Source of the DNA: Cryptomeria japonica
Taxonomy: Eukaryota; Streptophyta; Pinopsida; Cupressales; Cupressaceae
DNA: 64,000 bases
Direction of reading: 5' to 3'
Assembly (NCBI RefSeq): GCF_030272615.1
Contig: NC_081411.1
Span: 157,308,471-157,372,470 of the forward strand
Made by a program: the position numbers and the translations under genes. Each line of letters begins with the position of its first letter. The first letter of the stretch is position 1. The notes beneath the pieces are model-generated. The model did not search any database, was not told the origin of the DNA, and saw only the letters and a list, made by a program, of their open reading frames with translations. Positions 1 to 10,612 of this stretch are shown here, piece after piece.

Positions 1-449
1 GCATTAAAATGAAAGATGATGAAAAGATTGCAGATTATCTTCACAAATTTGATGAAACTGTGAATACTATTAGAGGACTTGGAGAAGAGATTGCAGATGA
101 GATTCTTGTCAAGAAGATACTTAGATCTCTCACTCCCAAATATGAAACTAAGGTGTCAGCCATAGAAGAAGTGAAGGATCTGAAGACTTTTACAATGGAT
201 GAGATATTTGGCTCTCTGATAGCCTATGAGATGAGAACAATCGGTGACACTTCCTCAAGGAAAGAAGCAGCATTCAACATCACTAAGAAGGGCAAAGAAG
301 TTGTTACTCATAAATAATATAGTGAAGATTCTGATGCAGAAGTAGCAGACTTTGTGAGGAAGATCAAAAGAGGATTCGATTAGTACAAAGGAAAGCTACC
401 ACTTAAATGCTTCAACTATGGGAAAGTAGGACACTTTGCTACAAATTGT
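1..449 (+). pseudogene. gag: Element A Gag, N-terminal UBN2 part and first zinc knuckle (partial)
   Basis: The window opens inside a copia Gag capsid domain (UBN2 / retrotran_gag family), which packages element RNA into virus-like particles. An open stretch runs from 9 to 317, including a typical block where KILRSLTPKYE stands for the family pattern KIL.SL...Y. The frame is closed by TAA at 315 but continues in phase to a zinc knuckle at 408-449, CFNYGKVGHFATNC. The second cysteine of the CX2CX4HX4C motif is Tyr here (TGT to TAT). A further in-frame TAG follows IKRGFD near 380. After the knuckle the frame shifts. Confidence 0.85.
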
Positions 450-1800
450 CCTCACAAAGAAATCAGTGGAGAGGAGTCAAGAGAGTTTAGAAGATCTGTC
501 AGCAAAGACAAAGAAAGGAATGACTACTAACAGGGAAGGAGAGGCTACTAGAACTAGAACAGTCTATATACCATTGAGGATGACACAAAAAATGATGAAA
601 AATGCATCAAAAGATGATTACCATGAGAACGGCAGAAAAGTCAATCTCTTCATGGCACTTGATAGACCAGCTGATGAAGATGAGGAAGAAGAGGATATTG
701 AAGCTCAAGAGGATTTGGAGAGAAAACTTATCAGTGCACTTGAAGAATGGAGTAAAACAAGAAGAGAACTCAAGAGGGTTGAGCTTGTTGCAGTAGATGA
801 ACAAGATCTCTTGAAGCAATCTCTGGATGAGTCTGGTCAAGTCATATCTGACTTGAAACTGCAGCTGGAAGAAACTAAGAGGATTTGTGAAGCTACAACC
901 TCTGATTTGACAAAAAAAGAAAAGGATCATCAAGAGATGGAAGCAGAAATAGTAAAGCTAAAAAATGAGCTTGAAGAGAGTAAGGAAGAAATAAAAATAA
1001 GGGCAAGTATGAAGGCAACAATGAGGCCTTAGATAAGATGTCGAGCAAACAAAAGCAATCTAAAGACACCGGTGGCTTAGGCTTTGAAGAAGGCCAAAGT
1101 TTAACCCACAAAGATAAATCTGGCAAAGAAATAATGTTCACCTCTCCAATTAGAGGTGAAGAAAAGAAAATATTCACTATAGACCAGTATATCAATAAAA
1201 AGACATATGCAGATGCTGTTGTAAATCGCCACTCAAATCAGTATACAAAAATGAATCGGAGGCCACACTTCTTGTACCAACATGCAGATCCAAGGAGAAA
1301 TGCAAGAATTAACTATGAAGGAATCACCAGACTCAAGAATATGAAGGGAAGACCCCCAATGAGGCAGTTCCATTCAGGACCAAGACAACCTAACTAGTAT
1401 GTTTCAAACTTTCATGGTTACTGTTACCGGTGTAACAAATTTGGGCATAGAATAAATGACTGTAGATTAATCAATAAGCCCTCTATGAGTTATGAAAGTA
1501 GAAATCCATTTTAATGTACTTCGGGATATGAATGTTGTCTGCTATCACTGCAATGGATATGGTCATAAGAGTTTTGATTGTAGGAAGAGTAAACCAGGAC
1601 CCTACAATAATTTTAAGGACTTCCCCTTAAATAAAAATGTAAAATGCTATAACTATCAATATTTTGGACACATAGAAAAGTTATGCAAAAACGGGAAGGT
1701 CAAGCAAATGAAGAAAAATCTGGATCAAGAGTTGATAACTGAACCTGAGCTCAATATAGCAGCTGACGAGAAGAAGGAAATCAAACAAGTTTAGGTTGAG
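436..1800 (+). pseudogene. gag: Element A Gag, acidic coiled coil and three zinc knuckles
   Basis: This is the second half of the long Gag. An acidic patch at about 675-705 (ADEDEEEEDIEAQED) leads into a heptad-rich Lys/Glu/Leu coiled coil to about 1000. A basic linker follows (from 1038, another phase), then zinc knuckles at 1422-1463 (CYRCNKFGHRINDC), 1540-1581 (CYHCNGYGHKSFDC) and 1645-1686 (CYNYQYFGHIEKLC, second Cys lost). The knuckles should bind element RNA; the coiled coil probably mediates Gag assembly (inference). At least three phase changes (near 430, 1035 and 1490) and TAG at 1030 and 1395 break it. The acidic and coiled-coil insert between knuckles recalls SIRE/Maximus Gag. Confidence 0.8.
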
Positions 1801-2200
1801 AAAGAAAAGGAAAAGGCAAAATCAAGTCTCAAAGTACAGACTGCCTTGCATGCTGAAAGGAAAAATCTATGGGTGGTAGATAGTGGTTGCTCAAACCATA
1901 TGACTAGTGATAAAAATAAATTCATTAAACTAGAAGATTGGAATGGTGGATTAGTAAGATTTGAAGACAATTCCTCCATCAAAATAAAGGGAAAAGGAAC
2001 TCTAAGCATTGATGGAAAACAGAAGGCACGTGATGTATATTATGTGGAAGGCCTAAAGCATAATCTATTGAGTGTGAGTCAAATGTGTGACAAAGGTTAC
2101 AAATTCACCTTTGACTCAACTAGTTGCTAAATAAAGAAACATAATACTAGTAAAGAGAACATATGGAAATATTTATAATCTGAAGGAATGCTATGAGTCC
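1795..2200 (+). pseudogene. pol: Element A aspartic protease domain
   Basis: The copia retropepsin processes the Gag-Pol polyprotein. The active-site block LWVVDSGCSNHMTSD is seen, with DSGC at 1879-1890; the catalytic Asp is intact. The second typical block, YYVEGLKHNLLSVSQ, follows near 2038-2085. The frame is open from 1846 to a TAA at 2128 and is in phase with the preceding knuckle ORF across a single TAG at 1792. After 2130 several stops occur in the link to integrase. Confidence 0.9.
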
Positions 2201-3216
2201 CAATGTATGTTAGGACAAGTAGATGAAAGTTGGTTGTGGCATAGAAGATTAGGACACACAAATTTTGATAACTTAGATGCAATAAGCAAGAAGGAGTATG
2301 TGAGGAATATTCCACTTACCATCAAGTTGGTAAACACATTTTGTGATGAATGTGTAAAAGGTAAGCAAACTAAAGTGAGTTTTAGGACAAAGGAGCACAA
2401 CACCTCAGGACCACTTGAAATTGTGCATACAGATCTCTGTAGTCCAACTTGAACAAGAGCACTTGTAGGTGAAAGATACTTTATACTCTTCATTTATGAC
2501 TACTCATGAATGGCATGGGTCACATTTCTGTAAGATAAATCACAATCATTTGAAAATTCAAGATCTTTCAGAAGACGGTGGAAAAGGAAAGTGGTTATAG
2601 ATTAAAATGCCTTAGATCAGACAGGGGTGGAGAGTTCACATCAAATGAATTTGAAGATTATTGTGAAAAACATGGAATTAGAAGGAAATACTCTACTCCT
2701 AGGATACCACAGCAAAATAGTGTGGTGGAAAGGAAGAACAAGACAGTCAAGGAGATGGCTAGAACCATGCTAAATGAGGCCAATTTGTTGGACACATATT
2801 GGAATGAAGCGGTTCATACTACTGCATACACTTTCAACCGAGTTCAATTAAGAACAAGTAGAAAAATGACACCTTATGAGTTGTGGTATGAACAGAAGCC
2901 ATCAGTCAAATACTTCAAAGTATTTGAAAGAAAGTTCTTTATCAAGAAAGATATGGATGGTCTAGGAAGTTTTGACTCCAGGAGTGATGAAGGAATCTTC
3001 CTTGGTTACTCATCTAACAACAAAGCCTACAAATGCTACAATAAAAGACTAAGGAGAGTAGTTGAGAGTGTGCGTGTAAAAGTTGATGAAGATATGCACA
3101 AAGGATGTCAACCACAGGTTAACCGGTATGATGACTCTAGTGATAAACATGATGGAGCTCAGTCGGATACTGAACCAGAGGTAGCATCCAAGAAGGTCCC
3201 CAATTGGTATGTATAG
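2201..3216 (+). pseudogene. pol: Element A integrase
   Basis: The integrase would insert the cDNA into chromosomes. The pre-integrase zinc-binding part is at 2207-2452: WLWHRRLGHTNF supplies the two His and FCDECVKGK the two Cys. The first catalytic Asp is in IVHTDLC near 2425. A TGA and degenerate residues (IYDYS followed by a stop for the usual DDYSR) lie at 2450-2570, with a phase change. The frame from 2578 to 3216 holds the second Asp (CLRSDRGGEF) and the catalytic Glu (SVVERKNKT, Gly-to-Ser just before). The tail block FLGYSSNNKAYKCYN is typical of the copia integrase C-terminus. Confidence 0.9.
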
Positions 3217-3240
3217 CTGAATCACCCAAAAGAGAAAATT

Positions 3241-4857
3241 TTGGGAAATATGAGTGATGGTGTGCAGAATAGAAGAAGACTTGCCCGGAATGATGAGCAA
3301 GTCAACCTATGCCTCATGACAAAATTTGAACCCAAAACATTCAATGAGGCCAGTAAAAGACAAGAATGGATGGATGCCATGGAAGAAGAAGTGCACCACA
3401 TTGAGAAGAACAAGACCTGGGAAATAGTCCCTAGATCGAAAGACGAGAACATCATTAGCACAAAATGGGTATACCAGAATGAGATGAATGAAGAAGGTAA
3501 GATTGTTCGGCATAAAGCTGGACTAGTGTGCAAGGGATACTCTCAAGTAGAGGGAATTGACTTTGAAGAAACATTTGCACCGGTAGCTATATTAGAGGCA
3601 ATTAGAATGTTTCTAGCATTCTCTGCCTACAGAGGCTATAAAGTATACCAAATGGATGTAAAATCTACCTTTCTAAATGGAAATTTGGAAGAATAAGTGT
3701 ACATGGAGCAACCGGAAGGGTTTCTACTACATGATGATGAGACATTTGTGTGTAGGTTGAAGAAGGCCTTGTATGGTCTAAAACAAGCTCCTAGAGCATG
3801 GTATTCAAGATTAGATCAGTACCTAAAGGAGCAGGAATTCAAAAAGGGGAGTGGAGATAACAATTTGTACATAAAGAAAGATGGGAACCACATGATCATT
3901 TTGGTTGTTTACATAGATGACATTATCTTTGGAGGCAGCAAGGAAACTTTCTACAAAGAATTTGCTAATCAAATGCAATCAGAATTTGAGATGTCAATGC
4001 TTGTTGAATTGAGGTACTTCCTTGGTCTACAGATATTACAACAAGATAAAGGAATCTTTATCTCACAAGTCAAGTATGTAAAGGAGATGTTGAAGAAATT
4101 CTAACTGGAAGATTGCAAACCAGTAAGTACTCCCATGGTGATCGGCAGCAAATTGAGCAAGAATGATGAATCACCGGTAGTGGATCAGACTCTGTATAGA
4201 TCCATGATTGGTAGTCTACTGTATCTAACTACTTCAAGACCGTATATAGTTCAAGCAGTGTGCATGGTGGCTAGATTCCAAGCTGCACCAAAATAGTCAC
4301 ATATGAATGTTGTTAGTAGAATTTTTAGATATCTGCAAGGAACGTTCAACTTTGGCTTGTGATATCCTAAACAAGGAGATTTTATCTTGGAAGCATACAC
4401 TAATGTTGATTGGGAAGCATCCATTGATGATAGAAAGAGCATAAGTGATGGTGCACTCTTTCTAGGTGACCGGTTGGTCTCATGACATAGAAAGAAGCAA
4501 GACTCAGTCTCTCTACATGCTACTGAAGCTGAGTATATTGCTGCTACTACATGTTGTTCTTAGGTGCTTTGGAGGAAGCATACTCTCAAAGACATACAGG
4601 TGGACATCACTAATCCTATTCTCGTCCGATGTGACAATTCAAGTGCAATAAACATAGCAAAGAATCTAGTCATGCATTCTAGAACCAAGGACATTACTAT
4701 CAAGTATCACTTTCTCAGAGAAAAGGTTGAAGGAAAGGAGGTAAGGATGGATTATGCTCCTATTGGTGAACAAGTAGGAGACATCTTCACCAAACCATTA
4801 CCGGTAAGCACTTTTGAGTATCTCCGACACAAGTTGGGAGTTGTGTCATTTGTTTAG
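3241..4857 (+). pseudogene. pol: Element A reverse transcriptase and RNase H
   Basis: This region would copy element RNA to cDNA. The RVT_2 domain starts with the block [19 protein letters not shown] and includes [24 protein letters not shown] and the catalytic YIDD at 3910-3921. RNase H follows from about 4130, with ATEAEYIAA near 4520 and FTKPLPVSTFEYLR near 4787-4830, ending in TAG at 4855. The phase stays constant from 2578 to 4857. The reading frame is cut only by nonsense codons: TAA at 3694 and 4102, TAG near 4294, TGA near 4360 and 4482, TAG at 4561. Many fit C-to-T or G-to-A change of a sense codon. Confidence 0.93.
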
Positions 4858-4987
4858 GTAGGCTTTATGTCTCTCAGGGGGAGCTTGGTATGGATCAAAG
4901 GGGAAGTGCACAATACCCTTCATCATTATGTCAAAGGGGGATAAATGATGATGATATGGAGTGTATCATGAGAAGTTGACATCAATG

Positions 4988-5001
4988 CCAAAGGGGGAGA
5001 T
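4988..5001 (+). other. Polypurine tract of element A
   Basis: The run ccaaagggggagat lies directly before the TGTTGG start of the LTR. It is the plus-strand primer site left by RNase H. A second, weaker purine run with the same AAAGGGGGA core lies near 4933-4942. The same tract and LTR start occur in element B at 14030-14048. Confidence 0.85.
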
Positions 5002-6467
5002 TGTTGGCATTTTGGTACTAAGTTGTCATTAATGTCAACCGGCATGATGGATATTCACATAAGGGTGAGCATAAAGAATGAAGGCCTACCGGTAAAGTAC
5101 AAACTAGTCATAAGGTTGGCTGCTTATTTATGATGAAGAGGAAGAATGTGAAAGTTGTACCAATATGCATTTTTCAGACCAACTGTGTGATGGTGGGCCA
5201 TGTCTTGATTGTTGTGATGCCATGTGGATGAGAGGTGGGAAACATGTTGTGGTTGGTGAAGCCTCATCAAGAGGGTCGATGAAATAGATAATCGCTATTA
5301 ATAAAGGAGCCACATATCACAGGATTGTATCTAACTGATTGCGGCTTGAAGAAGAAGGAATGATAGAGGAAGATTAGGGAGCAATTGGCGCCAGAATCAA
5401 TGTAAAGGAAATTTGATTCAGGAAGTCTTCGAAAAGGAAACTACTGAAGCACTTTATGTGTCAACTGATTTCAAGACAGAAGATCTGATTCAAGATTGCC
5501 ATTTCCAAAAAATGTGCATTGGATAATGGAAACCATGTGCAGGTACATCCTTGAAGTATGGGTGATCGATCCAAGATAGGTGGGATTGGATCTCATGAAG
5601 ATTGTGTCAGAAAGAGGAAACCCTTACCGCTCAGGTTTTTGAATTACATTCTGGCGGGAAATCACTTTAGAAGAAATAAGAGCTCAAGATAAAACATTTT
5701 CAAGGTAGCGATGAAGGAGAAAATAAGTGTGAGTGAGCAAGGAGAAGGACTGCAAGCCATAGAGAGAGTTCTAAGAAAGTTGCAGTGTGCATGAGTAAGA
5801 GTACCAGTGAGAGGATTCTACCGACAAAACTTTAATCTTGTAGTTGAGCATAACCGACAAGGTGTGGCAGATCAGGCAGCATCCAAGTGTGACACAGTAA
5901 TGTTGAGAGACTATATGTGAGAGGGAGAGAAGGATAACAAAGGTCGAGAATCAAAGAGAGTAATATCACAACTGACAGTGTGAGATTCAGTGAAGGGGAA
6001 AAAGACTATCAACCAACAGAGAGTTGTTTGATTAAAGAGTTGTAAAAGTTATTTGCAACAAGAAGCCTTGATTGTATTCAAATAGTATTTCAATATACAT
6101 CACCAAGTTGAATCTTGGTACAGGGGTTGGTGCTCCTTGGGTTGGTGCCCTATAAGTGTAGGAGTTGTTTCTCCTTGGGTTGGTGCCCAGAATCATTGTA
6201 AGTCAGTATTTTATCTATAAGGCTGGATTGGAGCAGTAGTCTCCAGCAGTTTTTCTCACCGAGGTTTTTCCCATATTGGGGTTTCCTCGTAAATGTGGTG
6301 TTGTGAGTTACTTTTGTGTGAATGATCTCTGTGGCTTTCTTTCTTGTATTACCAGTATGACTGTTTAGTGGTTAAGTGAATAAATGATAGTCTGAAGTTA
6401 GATCAGAAAAGAGAAAGGTTAAGAAGCACTAATTCAACCCCATTTCAGTGGTATTTTGTGTTCAACA
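5002..6467 (+). repeat. 3' LTR of element A
   Basis: The LTR begins TGTTGGCATT right after the polypurine tract and ends ..GTTCAACA, giving the short inverted ends TGTTG/CAACA. Its length is 1466 bp. Near the 3' end (about 6429-6455) is the pyrimidine-rich motif with ATTCAACCCCATTTCAGTGG that recurs in all copia-type LTRs of this window. A local duplication of CTCCTTGGGTTGGTGCCC lies at about 6130-6190. I see no long reading frame in it. Confidence 0.88.
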
Positions 6468-7835
6468 GACCTAGGGTATGGTTGTATCCGTGTTAGGATT
6501 TACAATAAGAGTTCAAATTTAGCATAAACATTTTGGCATGCATGGTGAGACAGTTTATCCTTGTTTCTAATCTTTTTGGCTTAAGTTTTAGGTGCTTTTA
6601 GATTTGTAGGGAAGATTTTGCAATGATTTTCTTCCATTTTTGTGCTTTTGGTAGTTTCTGTTGCGTTTCTATATCTTTTGTCAAATTTTTCTATTGTCAC
6701 ATATTTTGTCCTTATTTCCTCGTATTTGGTATATTTTGACGTGTTTTTAGTTTATAGAGGTTTTCTATAGTTTGTCATTTTCCCTATTTTGCCTCGTATT
6801 TAGTTTATATTTTTGCATGTTTTCTAGTTATTAACATGTTTTTGGTAGTTTTTTCCATGTACACAACTTATAAGGCTTTCTAATTCTGTTAATTTATGAT
6901 TTTACATATCTATTTCATATGGACACTATTTGGTTTATTTTGATGTGTGTTTGGTTTGTTCTTGTTTGTATTTGGTTTATTATGTTGTGTATTTGGTTTG
7001 TCTTATGACATTCTAGGATTTTTTTTATATTTTGTAGGCTATCAGTTAGTTTTAACCACATTTTTTAGAAGTCTTACAATGTTTGTGGTGTTTGCAGATC
7101 CTTTTTTTGTTTTTTATTTATCATTTTTATTTCAATTTTAGATCTAGTTTTAATTGTTGGGCTCCCTTTTGTTGGCACTAACAAAGCGATATAGCTATTT
7201 AATTGTTTGTAGAAGACCCCTCTTTTAGAAACTACTATTCCCTTCTTGCAAGACCTAAAAGGGTTTAATTTTGGCAACTGATTACTTGTAGTCTTCTAGG
7301 GGTAATTTGTTGAGTTTTGTTCTTTCTTAGATTAGCTCACATTTTTATTTGGTGCTTTGAAAAGAACCCTTGTTTTTTGTGTCTTATGCACCTACACACT
7401 TTATATTAGAATGATAGATAGTATAAAAAATATCCTCTCCTCTCATCTTAATGGACCTTGGGTGAAAGAAAAAATGCAATCTCTACTCTTTTCTTCTTAG
7501 AGGGACTACCTTTGGAGAAGTGATCACTGCAAGGGGAACAACCCAAAGTGATATTTCCTTCGTGATGCTATGAAGATAGAGTGGAAGGAAAAAAATGGAT
7601 TCTCAGGTATCCATAATTGATTCCTGTAGTGTACATTCAAATGTGGATGTATGGGCCATGTCAAGTTGATTAGAGACTAAAGTGGCTCACTATCATAGCA
7701 CATAAGTGGATGTCCTTGAATAGTGACTAGAACCTTTGTCTTAGTATCCCACCCTTTTGATTGAGATTGTTTGTGGCTTGTTCAGTGCAAGGGATGTTGA
7801 TCATGCCCTGGAGTCACTCACCATAAGGCTCGATT
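6468..7835. other. T-rich non-coding DNA, left flank of element B
   Basis: No gene is seen. From about 6660 to 7130 the strand is very T-rich with many imperfect copies of TGTATTTGGTTT. Similar wording (TATTTGGAATATTTTG, CATATTTGGCTTATG) appears at 15560-15850 on the other side of element B. The two flanks were therefore probably one continuous stretch, most likely the untranslated or LTR part of gypsy element G1. A 64-codon hydrophobic frame at 6947-7141 is a by-product of T-richness. Confidence 0.5.
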
Positions 7836-8968
7836 TGTTGGAAAGAGACACTATTCCAGAAGAGTTAAGTACTTGAGAATTGTTTAGGGTTTGTCATTGA
7901 TGGCAACTCAGATTAGATGTGTTATCTGGCATATGCAAATTCATTCTACAAGAAGTCCTAAGCCAATTTTTTTTAGGTCTAGAAGGTGGAACACAATGTT
8001 CGACAGAGTATGAGTACATTGAGTAGAACTCAATTTTGGGTGCACATTTTTATTTGCGGTGAAAGATCTATAGTTGATTTTTTGGTTAGAATTACTTAAT
8101 CCATAATCCTAGCTTTCGGTATTGATTCTAGTGCAAGTTTGATGATCTGGTATTCAATATTTCAACAAGAACAAAGTTATTTTTGTGTAGTGTTTTATGT
8201 GGAATCTTCAGGATGATTTTGTTGATTGGTGTCATGTTCGAGGTTATTGTGCCGACTTATGTGGAGCATTTAATATCAATTTATTTTGGTCTGCATGAGC
8301 ATTGGTAATCGGATTGAGCTGACTTCTTGTTACACTTTTCATCTTTTTGAAGCTGACATGTTGTTGATCTAATCAAGTGATGTAGATATATATGACCGAT
8401 CTATTTGAGCATTTTGATGATTGATGTGAGTGTACAAATATTATATGAGTGTTGGTGTGTAGTTTCACATGCACTATCCTTGGATTGATGCTCTGGTATA
8501 TGATAGAGAAGAGCAAAACAGAGCAGTGGGACATAATAGTGGAAGAAGAACTTTTGTGCTTAACCGAAACTTCATTTTGGAATTTGTGGATGCTATTCTT
8601 CAATTCAGACAATCAGTTATCATTTGTAATCATTTGTAGGATAGTGAGTCCTCTGGGGGTTGTAGCCCTCTATTGTAATTAAGCAGTGAGCTCTAGATAG
8701 TGTGCCTGAATGCATGTGAATTCCCTTGTAATATTATACTCCTGATCATAGTATTAATAATATTGTGGGTCTCAATTCCACCATGGTTTTTCCCTTTCTG
8801 AGTTTCCACGTAAAAATTCCAGTGTTATGGTTTTGTGCTTGAATGTGTTGAGTTTTGATATTTTATTTTCATTCTTTTTCATATGGTGGTTTAAGAATCA
8901 GTTAAAAAAACTTATAAATTTGAAAACACTAATTCACTCCCCCCTCTTAGTGTTCATTGATTGCAATA
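7836..8968 (+). repeat. 5' LTR of element B
   Basis: It starts TGTTGGAAAGAGACACTATT and ends near TTGCAATA just before the primer site; the 3' partner ends CCAACA, so the terminal bases here are mutated. It is 1133 bp against 1124 bp for the partner and aligns to it along its full length with scattered substitutions. The U5-like block AATTCACTCCCCCCTCTTAG at about 8930-8950 matches the common copia LTR end motif. Confidence 0.9.
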
Positions 8969-8970
8969 AT

Positions 8971-8982
8971 TTGTATCAGAGA
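8971..8982 (+). other. Primer-binding site of element B
   Basis: TTGTATCAGAGA lies two bases after the 5' LTR. It differs by two bases from TGGTATCAGAGC, the standard plant site complementary to the 3' end of initiator methionine tRNA. Confidence 0.75.
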
Positions 8983-8989
8983 ATAGTTC

Positions 8990-10093
8990 CTTTGAGGAAT
9001 CCTAACAGCTTGAGGAAGACCCGGGAGAGTGAATGAATAGACTCTAGTTTACAGAAACAACTTACTGTGGCACTTGAAGATCTAGATACAACAAGAAATG
9101 AAGTAAATAACCTAAGAAGAAATCTAAGTGATGCTAAAGACTTCATTGAATCTTTGAAGGAGAGAGTGAACACATCTAGAGAAAAGAGAAAGGATCTTAT
9201 GGACAAACTTAAGAAGAAAGAAGATTAAAGCATTGATAACCAAGCCTTAAAAGACATGACAAATGAATGTGAAAAACTTGCTAGAGATAATGCAATCTTG
9301 AAGAATGAAATGCAATCCATTGTGATGAAGCTGACAAAGGAGATTGAAGACATGAAGAAGAATGAGGAAATATTGACTCATTCCCTAAAGGATAGATCAG
9401 ATGAATGTTGTAAATTAAATCATGAAAATGACCTACTAAATCTTGAATTGATACAATCCAGAAATAATGAGCAAGAGTTGGAAAGATAGATCATAATTCT
9501 AAGAGATGAACTTGCCACTGCTAATGAGTAAAAATAACAATTCAATGCTAGCTTAGCTAAGCTGGATGAGATGCTACAAAGTCAAAAGAATAAAGGTGAT
9601 ATGGGAGGACTTGGATTTCAAAAAGGAGAAAGCTCTGAATTTGGTCAAAGCAATCATTAGACAAATAGGAGATCTCTGGTAAGACAACATAATGCTTATA
9701 AATTCAATGGTAAATATTTTTCTTGCAATAAATTTGGTCATATGGGAAGTCAATGCATAACTAGGCCAAAGCAAAATAATTCATCATTATCTGGACAATG
9801 AAACTGCAATAAATATGGTCATAAGTCAATTGAATGTAGAAGTATGGTAAATTGGAGAAATGTAAGATGATATGCTTGTGGAAGATTTGGAAATATTTCT
9901 AACCAATGTAGATCAAAGGGAAATCAAGGTAATTTTAGGCCTAATGAGAGAAACAACATTGTTTTCTATGCTTGCAAAAAATCCGGTCATATTGCAAATT
10001 CTGTAGAAGCAAGAATGTGAACAAGAATGCTCCAGTAGACAAGAACAAGTTAGATGATAAGGGAAAAGCAAAGGTTGAAGAAATCAGAGAGTA
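8990..10093 (+). pseudogene. gag: Element B Gag-like protein: coiled coil and zinc knuckles
   Basis: From about 9035 to 9540 the translation is a long Leu/Lys/Glu coiled coil in two open stretches, with stops at 9226, 9487 and 9529. After it come degenerate CCHC knuckles: CNKFGHMGSQC near 9724-9756, CNKYGHKSIEC near 9803, CGRFGNISNQC near 9880 (His to Asn) and CKKSGHIANS near 9974. Each lacks at least one ligand, mostly the first Cys. The coiled coil followed by serial knuckles matches the second half of element A Gag and the Gag of D and E. It presumably packaged element RNA; it is now broken. Confidence 0.8.
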
Positions 10094-10612
10094 GTACAAG
10101 AATAAATGGGTCAAAATGGGCGATTCAGATGCAGTATATGAGTCCGCATCGGATTTTGGTGTTGGAAAATCATCCAGTAACTAAGGCACTTGGCCTTTGG
10201 GGGAAGCTTTTCATGTAGATCCTGCAAACCCCCTGTCTGAGATTTGTAAATTGTTGTGGGAGGTTGCAGATGGTTGTGGATGATTGTGTAGTTTATTATG
10301 AAGGATCTCCGAAAGACTTCATGCCAATTTGAGACTCTGAAAGAGTATTCATGAGATACAGAGCATCCGGTAGAGTTAGGGTTGAGCATTTATTATACCT
10401 AAAATTTAGGTATGTAGTGGATAAAAAGGTGATTTAACTCTCATTTCTCACATTTCATTCAAAGTGAAAGAGCAAGAGAGCTTGACGAAGAGATTGTGAA
10501 GAGAACCTAGAGCTTTGAAGAGATTCAGTGAAGATTTCTTCCATCTGGTTGAAGACCAAAAGGTATTTTCAAAGTTCGATAACTTTCTCTGTTCTTAACC
10601 TAAAATTCAATA

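Larger units (their letters stand above)
1..6467 (+). mobile_element. SIRE-like Ty1/copia retrotransposon A (5' end outside window)
   Basis: The domain order on the plus strand is UBN2-type Gag, zinc knuckle, acidic coiled coil, three more zinc knuckles, protease, integrase, reverse transcriptase, RNase H, polypurine tract and 3' LTR. Integrase before reverse transcriptase defines Ty1/copia. A Gag with a coiled coil between a first and later zinc knuckles is, from memory, typical of the SIRE/Maximus lineage. The 5' LTR and the first part of gag lie upstream of base 1. No env-like frame lies between pol and the LTR. Several frameshifts and nonsense codons make it inactive. The target duplication cannot be tested because only one end is present. 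Confidence 0.93.

Noticed and set aside
4858-4987. Possible env-like frame downstream of pol in SIRE-like element A
   Set aside because: Only about 130 bases separate the pol stop from the polypurine tract; there is no room for env.
6947-7141. 64-codon hydrophobic frame that looks like membrane segments
   Set aside because: It arises from T-rich repeats (TTT/TTG codons) with no homologous copy and no coding context.
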